64,000 nucleotides of DNA from CAZCGA01 sp964498075. GTDB lineage: Bacteria > Desulfobacterota > Binatia > HRBIN30. Every line of letters starts with the position of its first letter. Positions within the stretch are counted from its first letter, which is position 1. The DNA lies in assembly GCA_964498075.1 (NCBI GenBank), contig CAZCGA010000022.1, forward strand, positions 1-64,000, in the 5' to 3' direction. This document shows, piece by piece, positions 51,344 through 60,756 of the stretch. The notes below the pieces were generated by a model that worked only from the letters and a program-made list of their open reading frames with translations, was not told the DNA's origin and ran no database searches. A program made the position numbers and the translations under genes.

Positions 51344-51372
51344 CGGCACGCCGCGTCGTATCCGGCATTGTG

Positions 51373-52731
51373 ATGCAGGATGACCCCAAACACCGTGCGG
51401 CACTTGCGGGCGCGGTTCCCGAGCCACCTCGAACGGCCCACTGGCTCAGCTACGCGGCCTACGATCTGGCCGGCATTGTGCTCGGTGTCGCGACGCTGCC
51501 ATTCTTGCCGCTGCTGCTTCTGACGCGTCACGGCCGCGGCATCGGCGAGCGTCTCGGGCGGCTGCCGGCCGCGGTGCGTCAGCTCTCCCGCCCCGTCTGG
51601 GTGCACGCCGCGTCTGTCGGCGAAGTGCTGGCAGCCGAGCCATTGATCGCGCAGCTACGGCGGCAACGGCCGGAGTTCCCGGTCTTGATGTCGACGACGT
51701 CGATCACTGGACGCGAGACCGCACGGACGCGGCTTGCGGTCGATGCCGTGATGCTGCTCCCGGCCGACGTCGCGTGGATCGTCGACCGCGTCATGCGCCA
51801 GGTGCACCCGCGCGTCCTGGTCGTCGTCGAGACCGAGATCTGGCCGGCGCTGATCCGGGCTGCGGCGCGCCACAGCGTCCCCTGCCTGATCGTCAGCGGG
51901 CGCATCTCGGAACGCGCCGCCGCGCGCTACGCATGGATCGAATGGTTGACACGGGCGGTACTGTCACAGGTGTCTGCCTTTGCCATGCAGACGGACGCCG
52001 ACGCCGCACGCATCGTCGCCCTGGGAGCTCCAACGGCCCGCGTCGAGGTCATAGGCAGCTTGAAGTTCGCGCGTAATGCGACGCGCGGAGCCGAAGCGTC
52101 GCGCGCCGCAGAGACGCGCGCGCTCATGGATGGTCGCTTGTTGCTGGTGGCTGCGAGCACCCACCCGAGTGAGGAGCAGGTCGTCCTCGACGCCGGAGCG
52201 GAGCTGTGGGCCGAGCGTCCCGACGTGCTGCTGCTGATCGCCCCGCGGCGCCCGGAGCGCTTCGATGCAGTCGACCAGCTGCTGGCACGCACCGGGATCC
52301 CCCACGAGCGGCGCAGCCGACTGTCCGGCCCCGTCGGCCAAGCGACCCGCGTGCTGCTGCTTGACACAATCGGCGAGCTGCTTGATGTCTTACCGGCAGC
52401 TCAGGCAGTCTTTGTCGGGGGAACGATCGCCCCGGTTGGGGGACACAACGTGTCGGAGCCAGCGCTGTTCGGGAAACCCGTTGCCTTCGGTCCGCACACC
52501 GCCAACGTCCGCACTGCGGCGGCGGCGTTGCTCGAGGTCGGAGCGGCTACGCAGGTGAGCGATGCGCGCGACTTGAGCCGTGAATGGCACCGCCTGCTGG
52601 CGCGGCCCGAGCTGGCGGAGCAGATGGGCGCGCGTGGCCGCGCGGTGGTCGCCGCCCAGGCGGCGGTGGCGGAACGGACGTTCGAGGTGGTGGATCGGCA
52701 TTTGCGCCGGCACAGTGACGGGCGGCTATGA
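51373..52731 (+). CDS. waaA: 3-deoxy-D-manno-octulosonic acid (Kdo) transferase WaaA
   Basis: A 452-residue GT-B enzyme that adds Kdo to lipid IVA, anchored by an N-terminal hydrophobic segment (VLGVATLPFLPLLLL). Motifs: VWVHAASVGEVLAAEPLI with the catalytic Glu, VVVETEIWPALIRA, and the CMP-Kdo binding GGTIAPVGGHNVSEPALFGK. It overlaps lpxK (ATGA). Starts GTG 51370 and ATG 51373 are equally possible. Confidence 0.94.
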   Translation: MQDDPKHRAALAGAVPEPPRTAHWLSYAAYDLAGIVLGVATLPFLPLLLLTRHGRGIGERLGRLPAAVRQLSRPVWVHAASVGEVLAAEPLIAQLRRQRPEFPVLMSTTSITGRETARTRLAVDAVMLLPADVAWIVDRVMRQVHPRVLVVVETEIWPALIRAAARHSVPCLIVSGRISERAAARYAWIEWLTRAVLSQVSAFAMQTDADAARIVALGAPTARVEVIGSLKFARNATRGAEASRAAETRALMDGRLLLVAASTHPSEEQVVLDAGAELWAERPDVLLLIAPRRPERFDAVDQLLARTGIPHERRSRLSGPVGQATRVLLLDTIGELLDVLPAAQAVFVGGTIAPVGGHNVSEPALFGKPVAFGPHTANVRTAAAALLEVGAATQVSDARDLSREWHRLLARPELAEQMGARGRAVVAAQAAVAERTFEVVDRHLRRHSDGRL

Positions 52732-53810
52732 CGCGCGTCTCGCAAAGCTTCCGCGACGTCGTCTGGGCTCGTCGCGGTCTCCGCGGCTGGGCCGCGTGGT
52801 TGGCATTGCAACCGGCGAGCGCCCTGTTCGGCACCGGCGTCGCGCTGCGCAATCTGGGATACCGCATCGGCGTGTTGCGCGCGCACCACGCCGACATCCC
52901 GGTGGTCAGCGTCGGCAATCTTTCCGTGGGTGGAACGGGAAAGACACCGCTGACCCTGTGGCTCGCCCGCCAGCTCGCCGGCAGCGGCGTGCGCGTCGCG
53001 ATCCTGCTGCGCGGCTACAGCGGTCGTGCGCGTGGGGTGACGGTCGTCTCGCAGGGCGCCGGGCCGGAGGTCGACGTGGAGACCGCCGGGGATGAAGCGG
53101 TGATGCTCGCCAAGTGTTTCGATGGTGTGGTACTGACGGCGCGCCGGCGCATCGACGGGGTCATCGCCGCCACGCGGCTCGGCTGTCGGGTCGTCGTGCT
53201 CGACGACGGATTTCAGCACCGCGCCTTGGCGCGCGACTTTGACCTGGTGCTGGTGAACAGCCGGCGCGGTGCGCTGTTGCCGGCGGGACCGATGCGTGAG
53301 CGTCGCACGGCTCTCAAACGCGCCGACGCCGTCGCGGTGGTGACCAAGCTCGAAGAGGAGCACGCTCCCACCCCGCGCGGCATCCTCGGGCGAGTGAAGA
53401 AACCGCTGTTCACGGTGCGCTTCGCCGCCCGGTCGCTGATCGAGTCGGACGGCGGACAGTGGAAGGCATCGCCGATCGGCCTGCTCTCGGGCCGGCACGT
53501 CGCCGTCGTCTGCGGCATCGCCGAGCCCGCCGCCTTCTATGCCGCCGTGCGCCAGTGGGAGGCGCAGATCGAGGAGATCTTCGAGTTTCCCGATCATTAC
53601 TGCTACACACAAAGCGATTGGCAGCGCCTGTCCCGCAACACGCGCGACATCGAGTTGATTGTCACCACCGAGAAGGACCTTGTGAAGCTGGAGAGCTTCC
53701 CGTTTGCGAAGGGTAAATTGGTTGCGCTACGAATAGTCCCGGAAGTCGACGGCGGCGAAGTGTTGGTACGCATGGTCATGGAGCGTGCCGGCCTCACGCA
53801 GGCCGCGTGA
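52728..53810 (+). CDS. lpxK: Tetraacyldisaccharide 4'-kinase LpxK
   Basis: A 360-residue membrane-associated P-loop kinase that phosphorylates the 4' position of the lipid A precursor. Motifs: VVSVGNLSVGGTGKTPLTLW (Walker A), LLRGYSGR, DEAVMLAK and VVVLDDGFQHRALARD. It follows waaA with an ATGA overlap and precedes a Trm112-like gene, a common arrangement. Confidence 0.95.
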   Translation: MTRVSQSFRDVVWARRGLRGWAAWLALQPASALFGTGVALRNLGYRIGVLRAHHADIPVVSVGNLSVGGTGKTPLTLWLARQLAGSGVRVAILLRGYSGRARGVTVVSQGAGPEVDVETAGDEAVMLAKCFDGVVLTARRRIDGVIAATRLGCRVVVLDDGFQHRALARDFDLVLVNSRRGALLPAGPMRERRTALKRADAVAVVTKLEEEHAPTPRGILGRVKKPLFTVRFAARSLIESDGGQWKASPIGLLSGRHVAVVCGIAEPAAFYAAVRQWEAQIEEIFEFPDHYCYTQSDWQRLSRNTRDIELIVTTEKDLVKLESFPFAKGKLVALRIVPEVDGGEVLVRMVMERAGLTQAA

Positions 53811-53827
53811 CGCTCAGGAGGAAATGG

Positions 53828-53998
53828 ATGACCATTAGCAAGGACCTGCTCGACATCCTGGCATGTCCCAAGTGCAAGGGTGACGTGCAACTCACCGAGA
53901 AACAGGACGGCCTCGTCTGCAACGCCTGCAAGCTGATGTACCCGATCAAGGACGACATTCCGGTGATGCTGATCGATGAAGCGATCCCGTTGGGGTGA
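53828..53998 (+). CDS. Trm112 family protein
   Basis: A 56-residue YcaR/Trm112-like protein: LLDILACPKCKGDVQL, then DGLVCNACKLMYPIKDDIPV and MLIDEAI. Two CxxC pairs can bind zinc. In bacteria such proteins often lie beside lpxK; their role is uncertain, though they may aid partner enzymes. AGGAGG stands before the ATG. Confidence 0.93.
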   Translation: MTISKDLLDILACPKCKGDVQLTEKQDGLVCNACKLMYPIKDDIPVMLIDEAIPLG

Positions 53999-54002
53999 AA
54001 AA

Positions 54003-54068
54003 GCCGTCAGCGGTCAGCTCTCAGCCATCAACTCTGGCTGAATGCTGACAGCTGAGCGCCGACAGCTC
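54003..54068. repeat. Heptamer-repeat inverted array, copy D
   Basis: Between the Trm112-like gene and waaF. The right arm reads TGGCTGA-ATGCTGA-CAGCTGA-GCGCCGA; the left arm on the other strand reads TGGCTGA-GAGCTGA-CCGCTGA-CGGC. Two opposed runs of NNGCTGA with a four-to-five-base centre would form a tight hairpin ending four bases before the waaF ATG. No separate ribosome-binding site is seen. Confidence 0.68.
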
Positions 54069-54072
54069 TGCC

Positions 54073-55131
54073 ATGCGCATCCTCATCGCCCAAACCAGCT
54101 TCCTCGGCGATGTCGTCCTGAGCACACCGGTATGCGCCGCCGTGCGGCGGCAGTACCCGGCGACACACGTCACGATGTGGGTACGGCCCGAAGCTGCGGG
54201 GGTCCTGGACAGCCACCCGCACGTGGATGCGGTGCTCACGGACGACAAGCGCGGACGGGAGCGAGGTCTCGGCAGCCTGCGGGTACTGCGGAAGCTGCGC
54301 GACGGCCGCTTCGACATCGTGCTGGCGCTGCACAAGTCGTTGCGCACCGCCTGGCTGGTGGCCGCCGCCGGCATTCCGCGCCGCATCGGTTTCCGGCAGA
54401 GCGCCGGCTGGTTCCTCTATCACCGCTGTGTCAACCGTGACCCCGCGCGGCACGACGTCGAGCGCAACCTGTCGATCGTGGCTGGGCTCGACATGGATCC
54501 CGACGCCATCGTCACGCGGCCGTTCGTGGCCTGCGCGCCCGCGGCGGCGCTGCGCCTTCAGGCGGTGCTACGGGCGCACGGCGCCGTTGCAGAGACGCGG
54601 CTCATCGGCATCGCGCCGGGGTCGGCGTGGGCGACGAAGCGCTGGACGGTGGAAGGGTACGCGGCTTTGCTCGGTGCTCTCCAACGCGAGCTCGGGGCGA
54701 CCCCAGTGCTGCTCGGCGCGCCAGGTGACGGCCCGTACGCCGAAGCGATTCAGCGTGCCGCCGGCGGCATCGGGGTGAACCTGGTCGGCCAGACCGACCT
54801 CGGACTGCTGATTGCGGCGATCGATCAGTGTGCGGCCCTGGTCACCAACGACAGCGCCCCGATGCACATTGCGGTGGCACGTGGCACGCCGGTGGTCGCG
54901 ATCTTCGGCCCGACCACACCGGCGCAAGGATATGGACCGTACACCGACCGCGCGGTGGTCGTGCAACGCGAGCTGTCGTGCCGGCCGTGCAGTCGTCACG
55001 GCGGCGCGCATTGCCCGCTCGGCACGCACGCCTGCATGAAAGAGATCAGCCACCGCGACGTCCAGCGCGCCGTGTCCGACCTCCTCCGGCGCTGTGCCGG
55101 CGAGGCCCCTCGCGTTGCGGCGCATCCGTGA
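54073..55131 (+). CDS. waaF: ADP-heptose:LPS heptosyltransferase II (GT9)
   Basis: A 352-residue family 9 glycosyltransferase. ILIAQTSFLGDVVLSTPVCA is the GT9 start with the catalytic Asp; APGSAWATKRW and TNDSAPMHIAVARGTPVVAIFGPT form the ADP-heptose site. The SCRPCSRHGGAHCPLGTHAC tail matches WaaF proteins. It adds heptose to the inner core. The stop overlaps the Kdo kinase gene (GTGA). Confidence 0.92.
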   Translation: MRILIAQTSFLGDVVLSTPVCAAVRRQYPATHVTMWVRPEAAGVLDSHPHVDAVLTDDKRGRERGLGSLRVLRKLRDGRFDIVLALHKSLRTAWLVAAAGIPRRIGFRQSAGWFLYHRCVNRDPARHDVERNLSIVAGLDMDPDAIVTRPFVACAPAAALRLQAVLRAHGAVAETRLIGIAPGSAWATKRWTVEGYAALLGALQRELGATPVLLGAPGDGPYAEAIQRAAGGIGVNLVGQTDLGLLIAAIDQCAALVTNDSAPMHIAVARGTPVVAIFGPTTPAQGYGPYTDRAVVVQRELSCRPCSRHGGAHCPLGTHACMKEISHRDVQRAVSDLLRRCAGEAPRVAAHP

Positions 55132-55871
55132 GGTACGCCGATCCTCCGCGTGGCTTCGAGTGGGTGCGCGACGGACGCATGGCGGCGCTGGTGCGGTCGG
55201 ACTTCCGAACCTGGATGGTGCCACTGTTCGTTGCGGCGGAGCGTGAGTGGGCCGGTTATGAAACCAGCTCGCTCGCGGGTGGCCGCGGCAGTGCGCGGTT
55301 GGTACGCATGGCGGAGCACGCGGTCGTCGTACGACCGTACCGTCGTGGTGGATTGCCGCGATGGGTCCTGCGCGACACCTACTTCGGCCCGCGCCCGCGT
55401 CCGTTTCGCGAGTTGGAGCTCACGGAAGCCCTGCGGCGCCGTGGCGCGCCGGTGATCGAGGTCTACGGCGCCGCCGTGCGTTGGCTGGCGCCTGGTTGTT
55501 ATCGTGGTTGGTTGGCGACCCGCTACGTTTCCGCGGCGCGCACGTTGTGGGGCTGGATCGCCGCTGCTCCCGCTCCGGCGGAGCGTGACATCATCCTGCG
55601 GAAGGTGGGCGATGCGATCCGTCGCTTGCACGCGTGCGGCGGACGGCACCCGGATCTGAACATGAACAACATCCTGGTGGACGGTGATGCGCAGGTGTGG
55701 CTCATCGACTTCGACCGGGCGCGGCCGATCCGCAGCAGCGGCAGCACTTCCGCGGATCTCGCGCGGCTGCGGCGGTCGGCGCGGAAGTTGGACCCGCAGG
55801 GCAAATGGGTCACCGCTGCGGACTTCGATCGCATCGAGGCGGCGTCTCGCATGGGTGCGTCATGCGCGTGA
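55128..55871 (+). CDS. Kdo/LPS kinase family protein (KdkA/WaaP-like)
   Basis: A 247-residue eukaryote-like small kinase of the lipopolysaccharide kinase family. The catalytic loop RHPDLNMNNILV (HxDLxxxN) and the metal motif LIDFDRAR are present. The N-terminal Lys/Glu part is divergent, with RELELTEALRRRGAPV as the alphaC-like region. It should phosphorylate Kdo or heptose in the inner core. It sits between two heptosyltransferase genes. The start is GTG 55128, overlapping waaF. Confidence 0.88.
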   Translation: MRYADPPRGFEWVRDGRMAALVRSDFRTWMVPLFVAAEREWAGYETSSLAGGRGSARLVRMAEHAVVVRPYRRGGLPRWVLRDTYFGPRPRPFRELELTEALRRRGAPVIEVYGAAVRWLAPGCYRGWLATRYVSAARTLWGWIAAAPAPAERDIILRKVGDAIRRLHACGGRHPDLNMNNILVDGDAQVWLIDFDRARPIRSSGSTSADLARLRRSARKLDPQGKWVTAADFDRIEAASRMGASCA

Positions 55872-56872
55872 CCGCCGAGCGCATCCTCGTCGTGCTGCTC
55901 GGCGCCATCGGCGACGTCGCGCGCGCCCTGCCCTTCCTGCAGCGCTTGCGCGGCGGCTATCCGCGGGCGCGCATCGTCTGGGCGATCGAGCCGGCTGCCG
56001 AGCCGCTGCTGGCGCATCATCCGGCCCTCGACGAGGTGGTGGTATTCGACCGCCCCGGTGGGGCTCCGGCGTTCGTTCGCTTCCTGCGGCGCATCCGGGC
56101 AGTGCGCGCCGACCTGACCATCGACCTGCAGCGGCATCTCAAGAGCGGCATCGTCAGTCGTGCCTCTGGCGCACCGGTGCGCCTGGGATTTCATCGGCGC
56201 AACTCGCGCGAAGGCAACTGGTTGTTCAACACGCATCATCTCGATGCGATGCCGCACTTCAGCTCGAAGCTGCAGCAGTTCCTGGCGTTCGCCGACTGGC
56301 TCGAGATCGGACCGGCGCCGGTCTCCTTTGGGTTGCAGCTTACGGATGACGAAGAGCAGCACGTCGCCAACCTGCTGGCCGATGTTCACGGGCCGTTCGT
56401 CGCGGCCTTCGTCGGGTCGAGCTGCGAGAGCCGTTTGTGGTTTGCGGATCGCACCGCAGCGGTGGTAGAAGCGCTGGCCGAGCAGGGGCTCGCCATCGTC
56501 CTGCTGGGCGGCGGTGCCGATGTGGAGTTTGCGGCGGCCGTGGCCCGAGGGGCCCGCGCGCCGGTGCTGAACCTGGCCGGTCAGACGACGCTGCGGGATC
56601 TCATCGGCATCTTCGGACGCGCGCGGGCGGCGTTCGGACCCGACTCCGGTCCGATGCACATCGCCGCCGCCGTTGGGGTGCCGGTGGTATCGTTGTGGGG
56701 TGCCACCAGCGCGGCGCGCTCGGCGCCGTGGGGCAGCGAGTCCGGCGTCATCGTCGGCGAGGCGCCGTGCAGCCCGTGCTACCTGAAGCGTTGTCCCATC
56801 GGCCGGCAGTGCATGCAGCACATCAGCGCGGACGCCGTGACCGAGAAGATCCGTGGCTCGACCGTCACTTGA
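55862..56872 (+). CDS. Heptosyltransferase family 9 protein (WaaC-like)
   Basis: A 336-residue GT9 transferase. ILVVLLGAIGDVARALPFL is the family start, RLGFHRRNSREGNWLFN the acceptor region and GPDSGPMHIAAAVGVPVVSLWG the donor site; SPCYLKRCPIGRQCM carries a Cys cluster as in heptosyltransferases. It probably adds the first or another heptose. It overlaps the Kdo kinase gene by ten bases. Confidence 0.88.
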   Translation: MRVTAERILVVLLGAIGDVARALPFLQRLRGGYPRARIVWAIEPAAEPLLAHHPALDEVVVFDRPGGAPAFVRFLRRIRAVRADLTIDLQRHLKSGIVSRASGAPVRLGFHRRNSREGNWLFNTHHLDAMPHFSSKLQQFLAFADWLEIGPAPVSFGLQLTDDEEQHVANLLADVHGPFVAAFVGSSCESRLWFADRTAAVVEALAEQGLAIVLLGGGADVEFAAAVARGARAPVLNLAGQTTLRDLIGIFGRARAAFGPDSGPMHIAAAVGVPVVSLWGATSAARSAPWGSESGVIVGEAPCSPCYLKRCPIGRQCMQHISADAVTEKIRGSTVT

Positions 56873-56930
56873 CGCATTCCAGTGTTTGCGTAATCGTCCG
56901 CCGGCACTGTGACGGAAGATGGGACGTGTG

Positions 56931-58121
56931 ATGCGCCGCCTCGGACTTGCTCTCGGTTGCCTGCTGCTGTTGGCGGCGCCGGCGCTGGCTGAGCCGTACT
57001 TTGCGGTGCGCGAGGGGCTGCGCTGCAGCGCCTGTCACGTGAACATGAATGGCGGCGGCATGCGCACCGATTTGGTCAGCACGCACGCGCGCGACCTGCT
57101 GCACTACCCAAGCTTTTTCGGCGCCTTCTCCAACCCCCCTGACTTCTTCACCGGCGAGATCAACAAGTACCTCCGTCTGGGTGGCGATCTGCGCGTCAGC
57201 GACACCGCCACGTTTCAAGACCTGGGGCACAACGGCAAGGTGAGCAACGATGAGGTCTTTCGAGGTCGATTGGAGACCAACAGCATCGACGTCAGGCAGG
57301 CGGTGCTTTACGGAGAAGTGCGTCTGATTCCGGACTACTTGGCGTTCTACATCGACCAGCGGTTCCAGCCGACGACCGACAACCGCGAGGCGTTCGGGCT
57401 CCTCACGGGCGTGTTACCGTGGAACGGGTTCATCAAGGCCGGGCGGATGTTCCTGCCCTACGGGCTGCAGCTGCAAGACGACGGCGCCTTCATCCGCGGC
57501 GGCACTAACGGCTCGATCAACACCGGGTTCAGCTTCAATCTGCAGCGCGCCGCCTTTGAGCTCGGCTTCGAGCCGGGACCAGTCACCCTAATGGCGACGG
57601 TGTCCGAGGGAGCTTCGGACTCCCGCGACGTGCAAGTCACGACGACCATGTACACCCTCTTCACGGACCTACCGGTGGTGCGCAATGTGTTGCTGGGACA
57701 CTCCTTCACGCGCGTCGGGCCGCCGGGCAGTGAGACCATCATCTTCGGCTTCTTCGCGGGGAGCAACTTCGAGCGCTTCACGTTCCTCGCGGAAGCCGAT
57801 TTCCGCAGCGACCGGACTCAGGACACGCACGGGCGCCACGTCGGCCGCTTCATTGGATATGGCGAAGGCGACTATCTGTTCTTCGACTGGCTGAACTTCA
57901 AGGTCGCGGTCGACTACGCGGACGACGATGGGATGCTCACCGACGGAAAGGGGAACCTCGCCCTCGCCAACGACAGCGAGAACCGGGTCAGTGTCGGCTT
58001 CGAGCCGTTCCTCAACCGCTTCCTACAGCTGCGGCTCTTTTACCGCATCAGCAACGGCGTGCGCAGCACTGCGACGCACAACCAGAACGTGCTCCTCGCG
58101 GAAGTACACCTCTTCTTCTGA
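56931..58121 (+). CDS. Outer-membrane beta-barrel protein with an N-terminal c-type haem motif
   Basis: A 396-residue secreted protein. A signal peptide (to about residue 20, LLLLAAPALA) is followed at once by LRCSACHVNMNGGGMRTD, a CxxCH haem-attachment motif. The remaining 330 or so residues alternate polar and aromatic strands and end in a terminal Phe (EVHLFF), as in outer-membrane barrels and porins. The combination suggests a monohaem porin, perhaps for electron transfer across the outer membrane. A Met axial ligand candidate is present in the NMNGGGM stretch. Start 56931 is preferred over 56919 on ribosome-binding site spacing. Confidence 0.78.
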   Translation: MRRLGLALGCLLLLAAPALAEPYFAVREGLRCSACHVNMNGGGMRTDLVSTHARDLLHYPSFFGAFSNPPDFFTGEINKYLRLGGDLRVSDTATFQDLGHNGKVSNDEVFRGRLETNSIDVRQAVLYGEVRLIPDYLAFYIDQRFQPTTDNREAFGLLTGVLPWNGFIKAGRMFLPYGLQLQDDGAFIRGGTNGSINTGFSFNLQRAAFELGFEPGPVTLMATVSEGASDSRDVQVTTTMYTLFTDLPVVRNVLLGHSFTRVGPPGSETIIFGFFAGSNFERFTFLAEADFRSDRTQDTHGRHVGRFIGYGEGDYLFFDWLNFKVAVDYADDDGMLTDGKGNLALANDSENRVSVGFEPFLNRFLQLRLFYRISNGVRSTATHNQNVLLAEVHLFF

Positions 58122-58130
58122 CTCGGCCGG

Positions 58131-60542
58131 TTACTGCAGAATGACGTCGCTCGCAGGCTCGGGCGCCGGACCCTCGGCGGTGGAACGCGGCTGTGGCAGG
58201 ATCGCGCCGTAAGAGCGTTCGAGCAGGCGGCGCACCCGTGCCAGCAACTCGGCACGGGCAAACGGCTTGGCGACGTAGTCGTCAGTGCCGGCGAGGAAGC
58301 CGCGGGCGCGGCTGGCCGCGTCGTCGCGCGCCGTCAGCATCAGGATGGGAATGAACGCGGTGCGCACGTGCGCCCGCAGCCGCTCACACACTTCGAACCC
58401 ATCCATGCCGGGCATCATGACGTCGAGCAGGACGAAGTCGGGGGGGCTTTGTTGCGCGAGATCGAGCGCCTCGTAGCCATCGGCGGCGGTCGCCGTCGAG
58501 ATCGGCAAGCCGCTGTGCTCGATGGTGAAGGCAATCAGGCGCCGCATGTCTGCGTGATCGTCGACAACCAAGGCGCGGTACTGACGCGCTTCGACGTGCG
58601 GGCGGGGCGCTTCGGGGGCTTGGGTCGGTGTGGGTGGCTTCTGCGTCTCCGGGCTCGCGGAGGCGTGCCGAGTGGAGGCACCGCAGTACGGGCACGTCAA
58701 CCACTCGGGCTGCAGCAGCATCTTGCAGCTGGGGCACCTGCATTGCAGTGCCGTGGCACAGTGTGGGCAGACTGCGAAGGTATCCTCGATCGCACGGTCG
58801 CAGGCCGGACAGTGCAGGATCTCCGTCTCGATGTCGACGACCCGCAACACCTCCTCAACCGTGGTCCGGCCGTCGCAGACCCGTGTGGCAGCGTGGTCGG
58901 CCAAGAACGTCGTGCCGTCGGCGCGGGCTTGGGCGCGCAGCGCGCTTTCGGGGGCCTTCGCCTCGACGAGCCTGGCGAGCTTCGGAGTGTTCTGCAGCAC
59001 CTCAAAGATGCCGATCCGTCCGACGGAGCCGGATTTCCGGCACGCACTGCAGCCACGACCGCGCCGGAACTGTTGACCGGCCGGATCGATCTGCAAGAGC
59101 CGCAGTGCCTCGGGTGACGGCTCGTACGGCTCGGCGCACTGCTCGCAGACGCGTCGCACCAGGCGTTGCGCGATGATCAGGTGCAACGACGAGGCAAACA
59201 TGTACGGCTCGATGCCCAAGTCGAGCAGACGCGTGATGGTCGCCGCGGCGTCATTGGTGTGCAGCGTGCTGAGCACCAAATGTCCGGTCTGCGCGGCCCG
59301 TATGGCGACCTCCGCGGTCTCGGCGTCACGAATCTCCCCCACCAAGATCACGTCCGGATCCTGCCGCAGGATCGAGCGCAACGTGCCGGCGAACGTCAGA
59401 CCCTGCTTCTCGTTGATTTCGACCTGGTTGAGCCCGTCGATTTGGTACTCGATGGGATTCTCGATGGTGACGATGTTGCGGGTGGAAGACACCACCTCGG
59501 CGATCATCCCGTAGAGCGTCGTAGTCTTTCCGCAGCCCGTGGGCCCAGTGACCAGGATCATTCCTTCCGGTCGTGCGAGGGCTTGCCGAATACACTTGAG
59601 GTCACGGGCGGAGAAGCTGAGCCCGTCCAGACCGCTGGGCGCGGCGACCGGATCGAGCACGCGCATCGTCACCTTCTCCCCGAACTGGGTCGGCAGGCTC
59701 GACACGCGCAGATCAACCATCGCCTCACGATACTGGACGTGCATCCGGCCGTCCTGCGGCACGCGGCGCTCGGTGATGTCGAGCTTCGAGAGCACCTTCG
59801 AGCGGGCGATCAACGGATCCTGCACCCACTTCGGCAGCCGCAAGGCCTCTTCGAGGATGCCGTCGATCCGGTAGCGGACGCGTACTGCCACCGCGCCCGG
59901 CTCGATGTGGATGTCGCTGGCCCGTTGGCGCAGCGCCTCGATCAAAATCGAGTTGAGTAGCTTGACCACCGGCGCGAGGTTCGTCTCGCGCATCAGGCTG
60001 CGGATATCCTTCGTCGGTTCGTGCTTCAGTTCGGCAACCGGCATGTCTCCCTCGTCGGGCACACCCTTGAGATAGGCGCCGAGGGAGTCATCCAGGTGAT
60101 ACGAGTGCTCCAAGGCGTCACGGATGGCAGTCAAGGTGGCGACCTCCGCGTGCACGCGCTTGCCCGTCGCGAACTCGATGGCGCGCAGCGCCGCACGATC
60201 GAGCGGATTGGCAGTCGCCACCGCCAGGCCGTTTTCATCGATGCGCACCGGCACCACCAAGTACTGCATGGCCAGCTCTTCGCGGACGAGACTGGTCACG
60301 GATGAGCTGAGGGCCATCGTCGCCAGATTGGCGACCGGCAGCTGCAACCCTTTCGCGAGCACCTCCGCAACCTCTTGCTCAGTGGCGATGCCCCGGCGCA
60401 CCAGCCACTCGATCACGGTCGTGCCGGGGGGCTGACCTCCGATCTCGGCTTCCGCCACCTGGGCCGCGTCGCTGGCGACGACGCCGGCGCGCACCAAGAA
60501 GCGCAGGAGCGCTGCATTTCCACTCGCCTTTTCCGTACTCAT
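58131..60542 (-). CDS. GspE/PilB-type ATPase fused to zinc ribbons and a response-regulator receiver domain
   Basis: An 803-residue fusion. Residues 1-170 are GspE N-terminal domains (LLRFLVRAGVVASDAAQVAE; MshEN-like). Residues 190-560 are a type II secretion/type IV pilus ATPase: Walker A GPTGCGKTTTLYG near 333, Asp box, Walker B (DPDVILVGEIRD), His box and the CEQC...CSAC zinc tetrad near 464. Residues 590-645 hold two or three zinc ribbons (CPAC/CPHC, CPSC/CPYC). Residues 670-790 are a CheY-like receiver with phospho-acceptor Asp near 704 in FVLLDVMMPGMDG. No pilus or secretion genes lie nearby. Confidence 0.88.
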   Translation of the reverse strand: MSTEKASGNAALLRFLVRAGVVASDAAQVAEAEIGGQPPGTTVIEWLVRRGIATEQEVAEVLAKGLQLPVANLATMALSSSVTSLVREELAMQYLVVPVRIDENGLAVATANPLDRAALRAIEFATGKRVHAEVATLTAIRDALEHSYHLDDSLGAYLKGVPDEGDMPVAELKHEPTKDIRSLMRETNLAPVVKLLNSILIEALRQRASDIHIEPGAVAVRVRYRIDGILEEALRLPKWVQDPLIARSKVLSKLDITERRVPQDGRMHVQYREAMVDLRVSSLPTQFGEKVTMRVLDPVAAPSGLDGLSFSARDLKCIRQALARPEGMILVTGPTGCGKTTTLYGMIAEVVSSTRNIVTIENPIEYQIDGLNQVEINEKQGLTFAGTLRSILRQDPDVILVGEIRDAETAEVAIRAAQTGHLVLSTLHTNDAAATITRLLDLGIEPYMFASSLHLIIAQRLVRRVCEQCAEPYEPSPEALRLLQIDPAGQQFRRGRGCSACRKSGSVGRIGIFEVLQNTPKLARLVEAKAPESALRAQARADGTTFLADHAATRVCDGRTTVEEVLRVVDIETEILHCPACDRAIEDTFAVCPHCATALQCRCPSCKMLLQPEWLTCPYCGASTRHASASPETQKPPTPTQAPEAPRPHVEARQYRALVVDDHADMRRLIAFTIEHSGLPISTATAADGYEALDLAQQSPPDFVLLDVMMPGMDGFEVCERLRAHVRTAFIPILMLTARDDAASRARGFLAGTDDYVAKPFARAELLARVRRLLERSYGAILPQPRSTAEGPAPEPASDVILQ

Positions 60543-60756
60543 CCTCGCACTCGCCCGTGCAAGTGCGATGCCATTTGCGCACGCAGGCTCGGCGACGGTT
60601 TCCGGCGCGCCGCGACGGCAAAAGTACGGCGTGACGTGACGTTTCTGAGGCCACGCGATACTGGACTGACCATGCCTTGACTCACGACTGGTTTTTCAGC
60701 AGCGTGAGCCGGTGGCGCGACGCGACGGCGGCCGCGCGCAGCGACGGACCGGCAGC

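Noticed and set aside
54003..54068. Heptamer arrays as CRISPR
   Set aside because: The units are 7 bases, degenerate and without spacers, and no cas genes are seen.
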